64,000 nt of DNA from Sipunculus nudus (Eukaryota; Annelida; Sipuncula; Golfingiida; Sipunculidae): contig CM049311.1 of assembly GCA_026874595.1 (NCBI GenBank), positions 34,513,176-34,577,175 on the forward strand, written 5' to 3'. The notes beneath the pieces are model-generated. The model had not been told where the DNA came from, searched no databases, and was given only the letters and a program-made list of their open reading frames with translations. The translations under genes were made by a program, and so were the position numbers. Positions 1 to 11,019 of this stretch are shown here, piece by piece; the stretch's first letter is position 1, and each line of letters opens with the position of its first letter.

Positions 1-937
1 CTTTCTAGTACGGATGCCAGCCTTGAACAAAAAATGCCATCGAAAGTTTTTTGGGTCTTGGACAGTCAACTTTAACTACAGTTTTATATGTACAGTTTAG
101 ATCATGAAAAGTTAACCCTTGTGTAACATTTCATATGAAGATATTCATGAAATGAATGAAATTTCATCCTTGTGAATATGAAGCCAACCAAAGTATTTAA
201 AAGTGATTGTTATAAAACATGCTTCAAATTAATTTATTGTTAATCATCTTAAGAAATTTACACTTTATTAAAAAATTTTAATTGTCATTCTAACCATTTT
301 TAAACCACAATTAGAAATTGGTGTTTGTCACAACACTTTTCAAACTAGAGATCCTCACCTTTCCAGAACAGAGTTGGTGCTGTCATCTGGTGAGTGAAAA
401 GCAAACAAATATTCAAAACCATTTTTACCTTTTTTTTTAATTATACAGCTTCTGCTGCCATCTGACAAGAGAAGAGTGAACTACATTTTCAGTTTAACCC
501 CTAAGATGTCTAAAACTGGGAATCTGGATCATCTTTGTGGAGGCCTAATATGTTACAGAAACCTACCCTCTGTACAATTTTTCCAAGCCTCGAGTGAGGT
601 TTTCAAGTGATCCCTGATTTGTTGGAAGCCTTTAGATATACTCTCACTTTCATATCAACATAAACTTTCTTGGCCAAACCTTGCCAGTTTTTTTTTTACA
701 TAAATAGCTAAAAGACATCACTGACATCACATTTATTGTTTCTTGTGTATAATTAAAACCTCTCCCCACAACCACCTTGGTTTAGTGACCACCTTTAGAA
801 TTGCAGACATTTGTTCACAGTCCCACTTCTGTTTTGCTCTTTATATAAGACCTCACTTAGCCAACCATCTTGAATATGTGACCACTTTATCAAGGTCCCT
901 TGGTGGTTGTAATTTTGACATTTTACTCTAAACTTAC
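1..937. other. Intron 5 of the reductase gene (partial)
   Basis: I see no further reductase exon. The stretch is AT-rich, with a GACCAC-type dispersed element near 755-920. One short minus-strand segment near 545-615 could be read as an exon (acceptor-like AAATCAG, donor-like GTAGGT), but its peptide does not match the family, so I do not call it. Confidence 0.6.
755..920. repeat. GACCACC-type short dispersed element, copy A
   Basis: It shares TTTAGTGACCACCT, then CTGTTTTGCTCTTTATATAA, and a closing GGTTGT block with 4529-4692. The element lies in the reductase intron and looks like a degraded non-autonomous DNA element. This copy has no clear termini. Confidence 0.6.
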
Positions 938-1031
938 CCTGTCTAAAGCTTTAAAGAGAGGGATGACTGCGTCGTTATACGCCTCCTGGGATGTCGCAAA
1001 TCCTGCCTTATATACTCCATTGTTAATTTCT
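938..1031 (-). CDS. GS-HQR coding exon 5 (last exon visible)
   Basis: The acceptor is CATTTCAG and the donor GTAAGT. The exon completes a Pro codon and encodes [15 protein letters not shown] and then [16 protein letters not shown]. It ends in phase 0. The motif starts the C-terminal helical domain of Xi GSTs. No stop codon is present, so the gene continues to lower coordinates. Confidence 0.9.
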
Positions 1032-4000
1032 CTGAAATGAACAGAACAACCCCTTATCTCATATGATAATCAGAAAGTTTTACCACAGAGGAACTGCTGG
1101 GCATAGTGGATCTGGTACTGTTTTCTATTGCTTGCAAAGATTCAGATCATAAGAATCATTTTGAAATAAAATTACTGTTAAATTAATTCTACGGTTAGTT
1201 GTCCAGATTGTACTGATCTTGCACAAGGCTCTGACAGTGAGTTAGCACAATTAAAACATAAAAAAACACACAGCATGGGATTATTATACACAACTTAAGA
1301 ATATATGTAAAGAATATCTCAAACTAGATAACTAATAATTTTGGCTCTTGCATGCAAGTTATTATTATTATTCATTATAATTTTGCATGATGGACTGTAC
1401 AAAGCATGAGGCCTTCATAAATATATGGAACATTGTTTGAACAAAATAAAAAATACATTAACAGAATATCTATAATGATTCTTAACTATATCTGAATCCA
1501 CACAAAAAATTAACGAGAATTTCATTGGCCCATACCATATAATTCTAAAGTTTTTGGGTGGGAGTCTGTTATTCAGAAATTGCATCTAACAAATCAACAA
1601 ACAAATCATGAAAACATAGGTGAAAACATAACCTCCATTATTAAGGTAATATATATATATATATATTACTACTTCAAGTTTAACTGAAATAAATATTATT
1701 CTATGACCACAATAAATAAATATTATATAAGTCCTTGTTTTAATATAATGAATCAGTATATAAGTGATAAATCATACGGGTATATCCATGAGTTGAGTTC
1801 TTCAATTTCAGTCTGGAGGTGCTCTGGGTACAAGTCTAGGTTCCTTTGTTCCTCTGTCTCACAGAAATCTTGGAATTCACAGTTAAACATGCGGATTATC
1901 TCACTGGATTCATTGTTGACAATTGTTTTCTTCTGCTTGTCCCACAACACAGGGACAGTGTAGCTCCCACTGTATGCTGTAACAAAATGATATTGAGTTA
2001 TATCCATAAAGAATATTATGTCCATAAAGTTACTGAAGCTACAGTATATTAGACAAATGTATTACATCTTATATGATTTACATTTTTATTGAAAACACAC
2101 AAAGAAAGGTAAAAAATAAAATATTGCCATCGGCACTGATTTCTGATTTTTTTGCCTAACAAGAAATCTTGCACATTTTGCACCTTTCCTATAAGCTAGG
2201 CTCTCCAAATCACAGAGGAAAGTTTTAAAAATGATCTGCTCCTTCCATAATATTGGTTCCAGGGTCAATAAAACTATTAATTTTCTGGTTGGTCTTAAAT
2301 GTATACACATAGTGTAATGTAAACATCACCTGGGTTAATGGATATAAAACACTGTCATATGCTTGAGCAGGGTACCAGACTATGACTATTAGTACATACA
2401 TGGGTCAGCCAGCTTGTACACATCACCCATCTTCTCACAGTTGTTCACGGTGTCCAACGTGCATTTTGGTTTCTGAAAGAGAATTATAAAAGGGATTGCA
2501 AGCTGACAGAGTGGGTGTATGTGTTATTGTATCCAGTGGTGTCAATTTATCTTCAAATTTCTGGAGTTGGAGGGTAATCAAACTGGTATCTTATATAACT
2601 TTTATTGTCTGTGTAACACATTTCAAATATAATACAATTAAGTATATATTTTTCAAATAAGGTATTTTAAATAGGTTACTTCTATACCAGTTTAGATATA
2701 TTATTTTTCATACAGGACTCATATGGAACATAAGTCTGTAATTCTAATTGTTAATATATTTCATTTCCAATATATAAATATAATTCTCTGAATAACAGGG
2801 GGATGATTACATTGCCAATCCCTTGTATCATGATAATGTAACACCTTTGACCAATTGTCCACCTTAGTCATGATACTGGCTTTTATTTCAAAATGCATAT
2901 GGTGAAAGTACTGTGGTTGGCTCCAAATTTGTGAGATTAGAATTTCCACTTATTTTTTTAAACAATAATTAATTTCCACTTATTCTGTGTTTCATGAGGG
3001 TTCCACTTTTGTGATCTCACCATACATTAATCTACACACAGCATATCTATTATTACATGAAATAAATATATTAAAGAATATATTAAAAAATCAAAATGAT
3101 TGGATAGAAACCCAGGTGAAAACTGAATAAACAGTAATAACTGTTCATAAATTTGAACATGTGCTGATTTGCCTATAATCAAATTCATGCAAGATAATCA
3201 ATTGGTTAGTAATTATAGAGAGTTTTATGAAAATATGTGCCTTCATTGGCTGGCATTTAAAAATTAAGAATTGTGATAACAAACATATTCTATTAGTTAT
3301 TAGTAAAATAATATTTAACATGTTTGTGTTCTGGTAGCCAGTCATAATGTTCACATAAAAATCTAGTGTTTGAAACATTAAAATCTAGAAATCAGCAGAG
3401 AGTTCAAGTAGGATTGTGATGAACATTATTAGGTTTGCAGAAAAAGTCTGTTCCCAACACCCCTTATTGTTCCATAAGTTTTTCATGCAGCTTTGGTCAT
3501 TTAAGAGTTTGAATGGATAGTGTTGAAAGGTTAACTTAAAGTCTGTAAGTAATTCTGACTGCAACCATGGATCCAGGATTTTTTGCAGGGAGGGGTCAAC
3601 GGGTGTCATGCATAAAAAATGTCCAAAAGTAGGTTGCTGATTCAGAGCAAGGGGGGTGAGGGTTTCAACCCCAAACCCCCCCCCCCCTCTTGATCCACAC
3701 CTGGAATGAGTACTAAAATGAGTACTTCTGAGTACTAGATTTCACACACGGAACTCAAGTACTCATACAGGATTACAAGTTGGCATTTTCAGACATTTAA
3801 ATAATTACTCATCAGGGTTCCTGCAATTCTTAGCAAAGCAAATTTAAGACCTCTTAAAGACTTTTAAGGACCAGCTGACAGAAACTTTAAGACCTTTTTA
3901 ACTTCTTAAATGACCAGACTGTGCTTTCAAACTACTGAAGATCTGAAATGGTGATCACTTCAAATCACCATCATTTATCAGTGGAGAAGGCCATAGAATC

Positions 4001-7000
4001 TACTGAGATCTTTCTTTGACAAGTAACCACAGCTACTTCTCCTAAACTGTCTCACTGAAGCTAACGTTCAATCACTGAACTGTTTGTGCACATTCATTAT
4101 ATCAGGATGGGTAAAATCAAATTTAAGACCTTTTTAAGACCTATGTCAGGATTCCTGATATTTTTAAGACCTTTACAATGCTAAAATCAAATATAAAACT
4201 TTTTAAGACTTTTAAAGGCCCCTCAGGAACCCTGACTTATATAGGCATAAACTATGCTTGGGAGTATGTTGTGTTTCTAACTCATGTAAATAAGGTGTGC
4301 TTGCACAATTAAGTGTCACAACATCCCTTTACCAGTTTAAATGCCCGGTACCTTAAAATTAAAATCATTAGGACTTCCCTAATGCTTGTAGAACATAGAG
4401 CATACTAGAAAACACATTAATAAATTCACATTTCCCAATTTTTTGCACAGATTAATAATTAAATTGTAGAGTGTCGGCATGGCAATTAGGACCGAAACAA
4501 GTTTTCAAGCACTCAGGTTTGTAAGACGCAGTAAAACTTCACCTGATGACCACCTCAGTTTAGTGACCACCTCAAAATAACAATCACTTCAGGGTCCAGA
4601 TTCTGTTTTGCTCTTTATATAAGACCTTGCTTAGATGACCTCATTGAAAATATGACCACATTATTGGTTGTCATAATATCAGGGTCTGACTGTACTAACA
4701 GTACATGAGTCCATATTTTAACTTGAGTACTCTTATGTGTGTGCATGTATACATTAAAGTGCTGCTGACTTTTATACAGTTTATATCCATTTATACCCAT
4801 TGAGCTTTTGGCTTATGCTGGTCAAAATAACACAGTTCTGCTATGAAACAAAATTATACATATTTTTGTTTTCCATTTATATTTTTAAAATCTTGCCATG
4901 GCAACAAGTATTCAAATTGAGTTGTTATAGCCATCGTGTATTCAGGTCCCATATTTGGTAGTCATTTGAGCCCTTAGCCTAAAGATTACTAAGATCTGAG
5001 TCCATGAGGTAATACCTAATTACTGGTAGTGCTGTGTTCAAAAAATTTGCTACATATGTTTACATCAAATTAGTGTTAATAAGTAAAGCTGACTTTTACC
5101 TGGTCTGTGAATTTCCATCCTACTCCAGAAACTAGATGCCAGTCGACAACAGTGTAGCTAATGACATTCTCCAGTCCCTTCAGCTTACGAACAATAAGTG
5201 TTCTGTGGGCCCACGGACAGGCCAGGGACACATACAGGTGATAGCGGTCCTTCTCAGGTGTAAAATCAGTGGAGCCATCAGCTGCAATGAATTAATTTAG
5301 AAATATATTCTGGCATGATTATATCTGACTTATGACACAAATGGTTCAGTCCAGGTAAGATTTCATATAAGGGAGTTTTTTTTAATGTTATTTTTTTTTT
5401 TGTGTAGCCTAATATTACAATTACAGTTGTATACTGTTATAATGAAATTCTTGCAATAGGGTGGATAGCCATTGTAGTGCAGTTTTCTGTATGACTGGTT
5501 TCAGAACACAATGTAAGCCCTATTAGTCCCAAATAAACAACAACTGAGCAGTGTTCTTGGCTTAATATTAGTAAGTTTGTGTGCAGACCCAATAAGTAAT
5601 CCATCCACTTTCAATCTTTTATTGATACAAAGGAAATTATTTCAAAATCATTAAATAATTACAAATGATAGATTCAGATAGAAGTATAATTGAAATAATG
5701 GGAGTAACAGCATGGTAGGTTTATACTCAATCTTAAAGACTTCTGATTTTTTTAAATTATCATTATAACTGCTATATATCACCAATATCAGTTATATATT
5801 ATATATATTTCTATAGTTATATATATTTTAAAGCAAAAAAGCATACTGATCACAGTATTTCCCGAGCTTGTACAAGAAATTTTGAGTTCAGTCAGTTGCC
5901 ACTTCAGAGACTATATTGCCCATAAAACCCTTAAAACCCATAAAACCCGGGTTTACCAGGGTTTACCCAATAAAACCCACTTGGCTGGGTTTTATGCTTA
6001 ATACCTGGGTTTTGCCCAACCCTGCTTACTAATAATGAACCTCAGTCTTCGACCTTCATATTGGCTTGTGCAAAAAAGGTGTAAATACACAAAGAAGAGT
6101 AGCTACTTAATCACCCTTGGCCTGATAGTCATATACAGAGAGTACAAAATTATGATCTGTTTACCTGTTTGGGATGAACTAGCATATAAATGCTCAAAGA
6201 GTCCACAATCTGTGCAAAAAATTTGATCATAAATATTTGCCTACTACAATGGTGCTGGTTTTCAAATCGTATGAGAAACCTTAAACTCAGCTATTCAATA
6301 CCTATTCCATAGAATTTATGTGATTTAAAGAGTAATCTTTGTTTATATTAATGAATTTAATTCTTGTTAAGATTAGAATAGTTCTGATAACATCTTTGTG
6401 TTGGGTGTATGGGCTTGTTTATCAACAACTTGTTAGTAAACACGGCAGTGTTGACAAACAGAAAAAACATATAACCTGAGGTTTTTGGTTACATATATAT
6501 GGAAATTGCAAGGTCACTAGTTCCAAAACGCTGTTTGCAAAACTCTTTTCAATCTTACCACCAGTTGTCCTGTTTTACATGGTTGGATTATTTTGCCAGA
6601 CCACCATGTTATTAAACATACACTGGGATATAAACAAATCAAACAACCTGTGTGTGGTAGGATCAGTGGTTTTTTCTTTTGCCTATTTTTATAATATGTT
6701 CAAGGGATTATCTTTAGTTAATATATACAAGATATTTTAGAATAGGCTCCTTTCAGCTATAAAGAATATAAAATAACAAAGAATGAATGAAACAATCTCA
6801 TATAAGACTTAATTTTATCTTACATTCAATATCCATACATTTGTAGTGTCCTCAGTGGTACTGGGACCGAGCAAAGGGTCAGAAAGTGCATGGTTTACTC
6901 TATATGATACATTAGTACTGAAACAAATTTAAAAAAAAATATTATGTATTTCCATTAATCACCACATCGTGAGGTTATCTTGGTTATTTTAGCAGTGTAT

Positions 7001-8143
7001 TGTAAGCACATGCAAGGTTTGCAAACTGACTTGTGTATTGCCATAATGTAAGATGAATCAATTCATCTTGCTAGCTGCCTGGTGATACACAATTCTAGTA
7101 CCTGTCACATTTGTCATTAGTCATGACTGAAATCAGTGGAGTCCACTGGTGCAGTATTTCACAGACCTTTAACAGACTTATATAATGGTTATTTGCTATT
7201 TGTATCATAAATCTTATCTTTTTACATAAAAAAAGACTTTTCAGAGAAATCATCATTGACAGTTTCTTAATTTACAGAATATAGAAAAGTACAGCTAGAG
7301 TCATATGTTATTATTTGTCTTAAGTTATTGTTAGTCTTTGGAAGTAATAAGTGCTGTGTCATGATGACTAAACTGTGAGGTATTAATGAAATCTTTCGTG
7401 TATTATTCACATCCACAGTCCAATCTGGCTGCATATACATGTATGGAAAACAAATACTTAATTTATACATTATAAAATAAATAATTTAAACAATTCAAAT
7501 ATACCTTGGGATTTTGTAAAAGGAATTAAGAAATACATTCATAAGGGATTTCTGACATTGAGTCTATAGCACACATTTTCTCATTGGGAGCTATCTTTGA
7601 AAAATAAATTTAAAAGATTAACATTCTTAAAATGAGGCAATGTGGATGAAAAAACTTGATGGTTGGAAAAAAGGAAACTTGATTATTAAAGGGCGGCAGT
7701 CATATTATGAGCAGGGCCCTAACAAGGACACAACTACAAGGTGTACATAGGTGATGGCAGGTCGCGGGTTCACGGATCTTTATCATATTCAACTAACGGT
7801 CTATCCAGCATATTTGAAAAGACCACGCCCCTTTGTGCATTAATTAAATGGGTTCAAGGGCATAATTATTGACTTATACTGTTGGCAGTGTTGATAATAG
7901 CATCTAAATTGCTAAATTAAGTAAATTTGGGTAAGATATTGGTTTTTTTTGTGTGTGATTTTTAATAATCACTTAAAAATTAATTAAATATTAGCAAAAA
8001 TTCCACTCTCTCCTTGGTGAATTACCCGATTTCTCAAATACAGTGGATCGAAACTTCAATTTACCTTTCACCCAGTTCCTGAAAGCCGATGCTTTCCTGA
8101 CGAATTCTCCTTTCTTGTTTACATACTTCAAAACGGTCGACAT
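938..8143 (-). CDS. Glutathionyl-hydroquinone reductase (Xi-class GST), 5' five exons, partial
   Basis: Spliced gene on the minus strand. The coding exons are 8143-8065, 5281-5100, 2472-2400, 1976-1778 and 1031-938. Their lengths (79, 182, 73, 199 and 94 nt) keep one frame and give 209 codons. The enzyme family reduces glutathionyl-hydroquinones with glutathione in the cytosol or mitochondria. Visible family marks are [19 protein letters not shown] with catalytic Cys about residue 48, then [23 protein letters not shown] (glutathione-site Glu/Ser, residues ~132-140), and [19 protein letters not shown]. The start ATG has A at -3 and no in-frame alternative was needed. Family members are about 310-330 residues, so roughly the last third (the helical C-terminal domain) should lie beyond position 1. 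I did not find the next exon in 1-937. The family is best known from bacteria, fungi and plants and is absent from vertebrates. The introns make this a resident animal gene, not contamination. Confidence 0.9.
1778..1976 (-). CDS. GS-HQR coding exon 4 (glutathione-site block)
   Basis: The acceptor is TTGTTACAG and the donor GTATGATT. The exon encodes [31 protein letters not shown], and the acidic helix ending NSWIYP. VPVLWD supplies the cis-proline strand and ESSEI the glutathione gamma-glutamyl contacts in this family. It is the best-conserved segment seen here. Confidence 0.92.
1977..2399. other. Intron 3 of the reductase gene
   Basis: AT-rich spacer between exons 4 and 3 with no recognisable content. 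The short open frames here overlap exon-edge read-through and have no family signature. Confidence 0.7.
2400..2472 (-). CDS. GS-HQR coding exon 3
   Basis: The acceptor is CTCTTTCAG and the donor GTATGT. The 73-nt exon encodes [14 protein letters not shown] and then GDVYKLADP, leaving one base that joins exon 4 to form Ser. The ADPxYSG junction is where family members carry the loop before the VPVLWD strand. Confidence 0.85.
3813..4234. mobile_element. 422-bp MITE with CAGGGTTCCTG terminal inverted repeats
   Basis: A perfect 11-bp inverted pair, CAGGGTTCCTG at 3813-3823 and CAGGAACCCTG at 4224-4234, bounds a segment full of TTTAAGACCTTTTTAAGACC-like words. The flanks ACTCAT and ACTTAT match at 5 of 6 bases and may be a decayed target duplication. 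CAGGG-type ends and small size suggest a hAT-related non-autonomous element. The superfamily is an inference. Confidence 0.75.
4529..4692. mobile_element. GACCACC-type short dispersed element, copy B
   Basis: The ends CAGTAAAAC and, inverted, GTCTGACTG give an imperfect ~25-bp inverted repeat (a CAGT-AAAC/CTGAT-TGAC pattern). The body repeats GTGACCACCTC and carries the TTTGCTCTTTATATAAGACC block shared with 755-920. It is non-coding and about 164 bp long. Confidence 0.6.
5100..5281 (-). CDS. GS-HQR coding exon 2 (active site)
   Basis: The acceptor is CATTGCAG and the donor GTAAAAG. The 182-nt exon completes an Ala codon and encodes the start of the thioredoxin-like domain, with [15 protein letters not shown] and, further on, SYTVVDWHL. 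The CPWA cysteine is the nucleophile that distinguishes Xi-class enzymes from omega GSTs (CPFA/CPYA). Confidence 0.92.
5925..6025. repeat. AAAACCC/GGGTTTT-rich imperfect palindrome
   Basis: AAAACCC words alternate with GGGTTTT words around a CCCGGGTTT centre. The sequence can fold on itself. It does not form a regular telomere-like array. Confidence 0.5.
6400..6740. repeat. Dispersed repeat related to the interior of the 22.8-kb element
   Basis: It shares CTTGTTTATCAACAAC, then GTTGACAAACxGxxAAAACAT, AAGGTCACTxGTT and TTTTCTTGCCTATTTT-like blocks, in order, with 23100-23440. The terminal repeats of the 22.8-kb copy are not evident here, so this copy is probably truncated. Confidence 0.65.
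8065..8143 (-). CDS. GS-HQR coding exon 1 (start)
   Basis: It encodes 26 residues beginning [14 protein letters not shown] and ends with one base of the next codon before a GTAAATT donor. The ATG at 8143-8141 sits in AACC-ATG-T context with A at -3. The lysine-rich start resembles the N-terminus of family members, where a conserved Phe-x-R stretch precedes the thioredoxin fold. Confidence 0.85.
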
Positions 8144-8265
8144 GGTTCCTTAACTTTCTAAATTCACCTTCCCTGCTCACTGGGTCAGGCGATTAAAAGC
8201 TGACAGCTATTTTTATGGTCAGTTCCAGTTTGGTACTACATATATTACATGCATGTACACTAGTG
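8144..8265. promoter_or_regulatory. Upstream region of the reductase gene
   Basis: Immediately 5' of the start codon on the minus strand. No TATA box, splice acceptor or other defined element is evident. Any 5' UTR and promoter must lie here or inside the adjoining repeat. Confidence 0.3.
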
Positions 8266-8700
8266 CTTGTGGCCAAACTGTGCAATTTGTGGGCCGAACA
8301 AATTATTGGGTCATGAAAAATGGCCCGAACACAGTGAACATAAACAACTCGGCAAGCAGCTATATTAGTCGCTATTGAACATCATGGTATCATGGCTGGC
8401 TATGTCAGGCGGTTACTTCGTATACTTTGTACAGAAAACTTTGTGCAGGAAAGAAGAGGAACCTCTCACGTACTGCCGACGCCATCCAGCCCCTTTTATC
8501 CGCAGGAGCCATACTTATAACTAGCCAAACGACTATTAGTTGTCATGGCAACTGCTGACCTGCCCAAGCAGTGTCTTCTTTCGTTTGCTGTCGTCCGCAG
8601 GGTTCAGGATCGAATCCACCAGAGGACTGTTGATTCTTTATTACTGAATAAATGAACTGAATAAATCTCAATATATGTTATTATTCAATATTTTTTTCGG
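8266..8700. repeat. Dispersed ~450-bp repeat, copy 1
   Basis: It matches 14165-14208 plus 18427-18810 in order: a GGCCAAA...GGGCC start, TCATGAAAAATGGC, GAACACAGTGAACATAAAC, ATGGCTGGCTATGTCAGGCG, GAAGAGGAACCTCTCA, and GTACTGCCGACGC. Both copies end in a TGTTATTATTCAATAT tract. A short frame inside is preserved between copies but resembles no family I know. Confidence 0.75.
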
Positions 8701-9559
8701 TTTTATTCAGTAATACTTATAGCAATATTTCACAGACACAAATAAACTTTGCAATTTTATTGATAACTTTGAAACAAGGCATGCAGTGACGTCCTCTATG
8801 AAGAAACTTTTTAACTATAACACTTAACAGTATTAAAAATGGGGATATACTAAAACTATAATATATTATGGTATACAGAGTGGCAGATCCAGAGGGGAAG
8901 GGGACCCTTCCTCCCCCCCCCCTTGTTTTTTAGCCGAAACAACCTTTTTTAGGGTTTCAAACTTAATTTTGCGGCCTGGCCTGGACCCCCTCCTTCCCGG
9001 ATCATAGAACCATTTTATAGTTTTCCTTTAGTCTTCCTGGGTTTGATCATCCCCTTTCAATAATTCTGGATATGCCCCTCATATATGTAATAATAAATAG
9101 TTTAGCCTTTAGTCGAAGTGTGGGTAAAGAGTAAGAGTGACGCCTTTTTGAGGACTAATATTTTTCACACAGGTTTCGAAGCGAATAATCAATCAAAACG
9201 ATTATGTATGCACATGCAAAATAGACATATTATCCAGAAAAAATGTTGTAGTCCTGTCAGGGATGTAAAAGACGGGACACGAAGTGGCGGACAGCATTAA
9301 AACTAAACCTTGTGCAGTGAACAAGTGTCAACAACCCGCTTACCTTTACCATTTTAGCGTGATGTACACGTCAGACTGAATGTAATCTGTCAATATATTA
9401 AGTATAATTCTTTACAGCAAATTTCATAGTAATACAGAAGGTACATGAATAAATCGATTAATAATCTATCATCCTTCGTTTTTCTTCTTTCAATCATCGA
9501 ACATGGTTTTACAACCAATTCCTACAACTAAAATGAGGGAATATGTGGAGCAGAAATCT
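8701..9559. other. Non-coding spacer
   Basis: AT-rich, with a short C-run near 8913-8925. The one 60-codon frame at 9118-9300 has no recognisable motif. Nothing else is supported. Confidence 0.5.
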
Positions 9560-10850
9560 GTGTCAAATTAAAGGGAATTTCGGCGTCTGAAGGTGCCCCT
9601 CGAAGTCTGGTTATGGCATTGAAGAAGATCTACCAGTGGTTACAACAAAATGGTATAATGAATTATCAAGTTGTATATAGGCGGTAGGGTTGTGCTGGTT
9701 CAAATTGTGCTTCGTTTCATTTTAAGAAGATTAAGGAAATCGCAAGGATAAGGAAGAACAACAGGAATTCAGAGTGTTATGAAGAAAAGGAAATATAAAT
9801 TGTAGCATTTCTTTCGATGAGACTGGAAGTATTGTTAAAGGTCTGAAAAATCATAAAGCGGTATAGGCATAGATAATATACCTAATGAGGTATTGAAATC
9901 CCATCACGTTATGTTGATTTTGTACAGATTCTTTTCCCATTCAAAGTTGTTTTAAAAATGGAGTAGTGCCATCTCTCTAGAAAAAGCTGTCATATCGCCG
10001 ATATTTAAGCCCGGAGAAGATGAAATTGAGCCGTTAAAATAAAGCTTACTGTCATCTGTCGGAAAAATCTATAGTGCGCTTTGCTAATTTGAGAAAGAAG
10101 AATCGCCAGTTATAGTGATCTCTTAATTAGGTCGTATAGCAGAAGAGCAAAACGGATAAAGCATATGTATAGATCTTGCAAGAAGAATATTTTTGCTTTA
10201 TCATGTATTATCAGAAATAGATTAGATAAAGGATTAGACACGTTTGTTTTAAAGACATGGAAAAGGCGTTTGATCAAATACATAGGGACTTAATGTTTTA
10301 AGGTTGTTAGAACTGAAAATTGATGGGAAATTGAATATTGCCGTTGAAGCCATGTATTGTCACAATACCGCATATGTACATATCAGGCAAATTTTAATAC
10401 CACTCCCTTTCCTGTTTGAGTTTGATAGGGAAATCCGCTTTCCCCGATTTTGTTAAATGTTAAAATAATGAAGTAACTACAGTAATAAATTCTTTAGATA
10501 TGGCTTTCAAAATCTGTGGGGAGAAGGTAAGCATTTTGATACACGCCGATTATATGGTTCTCATTGCCCCTTAGGCACCGGCACTGCAATGTATGCTATA
10601 TACATAAATTGAAAGTTGGTGTAAATTTTTCAGCTGTCTCCTAATTAATCCTGGATAATGTTATGCATTTAAGAGAATGTGGGGAAACTAGAAACAATGT
10701 GAATTTCTCATTAAATGGCGTTTCTTTGGATATAAAGTGATTAAGTATAAATATTTAAGTTTCTATTTCGATGAATTTATGATACATTATACAGGTACTT
10801 ATATTATAGCCGATTCAAGTTCAAGAGCACTTGGAGAAACAAGTCATGGG
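9560..10850 (+). pseudogene. Decayed LINE reverse transcriptase
   Basis: Conceptual translation across frames and stops gives, in order, IDNIPNEVLK, AVISPIFKPGEDE-like residues, KDMEKAFDQIHRDL (motif A, AFD), ILIHADYMVLIAP (degenerate motif C, normally YADD), and YKYLxFYFDEF. This order is that of non-LTR retrotransposon ORF2 proteins. Many frameshifts and stops show it is dead. No endonuclease domain, 5' end or poly(A) tail was identified. Confidence 0.8.
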
Positions 10851-11019
10851 TCATGACGCTCAGCCGAGTGACATGTTGACAGTATGTCCTCGGACAGGAA
10901 ACTAATTAAGATAATATAGGTGGCATCATCATTCATGCATATTAGCTTAAGTTCATCAAGACCCATTAGCTAACCAAATTTGATGACAATCCAACCAGCC
11001 TTTCCTGCGGAACCTAGCA

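Larger units (their letters stand above)
2473..5099. other. Intron 2 of the reductase gene
   Basis: A 2.6-kb AT-rich intron. It hosts two short transposon-like elements (3813-4234 and 4529-4692) and a C-rich run near 3670-3690. No coding signal is seen. Confidence 0.75.
5282..8064. other. Intron 1 of the reductase gene
   Basis: A 2.8-kb intron. It contains a short AAAACCC/GGGTTT-rich imperfect palindrome (5925-6025) and a dispersed repeat (6400-6740) shared with 23090-23440. Otherwise it is AT-rich with nothing coding. Confidence 0.75.

Noticed and set aside
545-615. Possible sixth reductase exon
   Set aside because: The splice-like signals are weak and the encoded peptide does not match the helical domain expected after ALDR.
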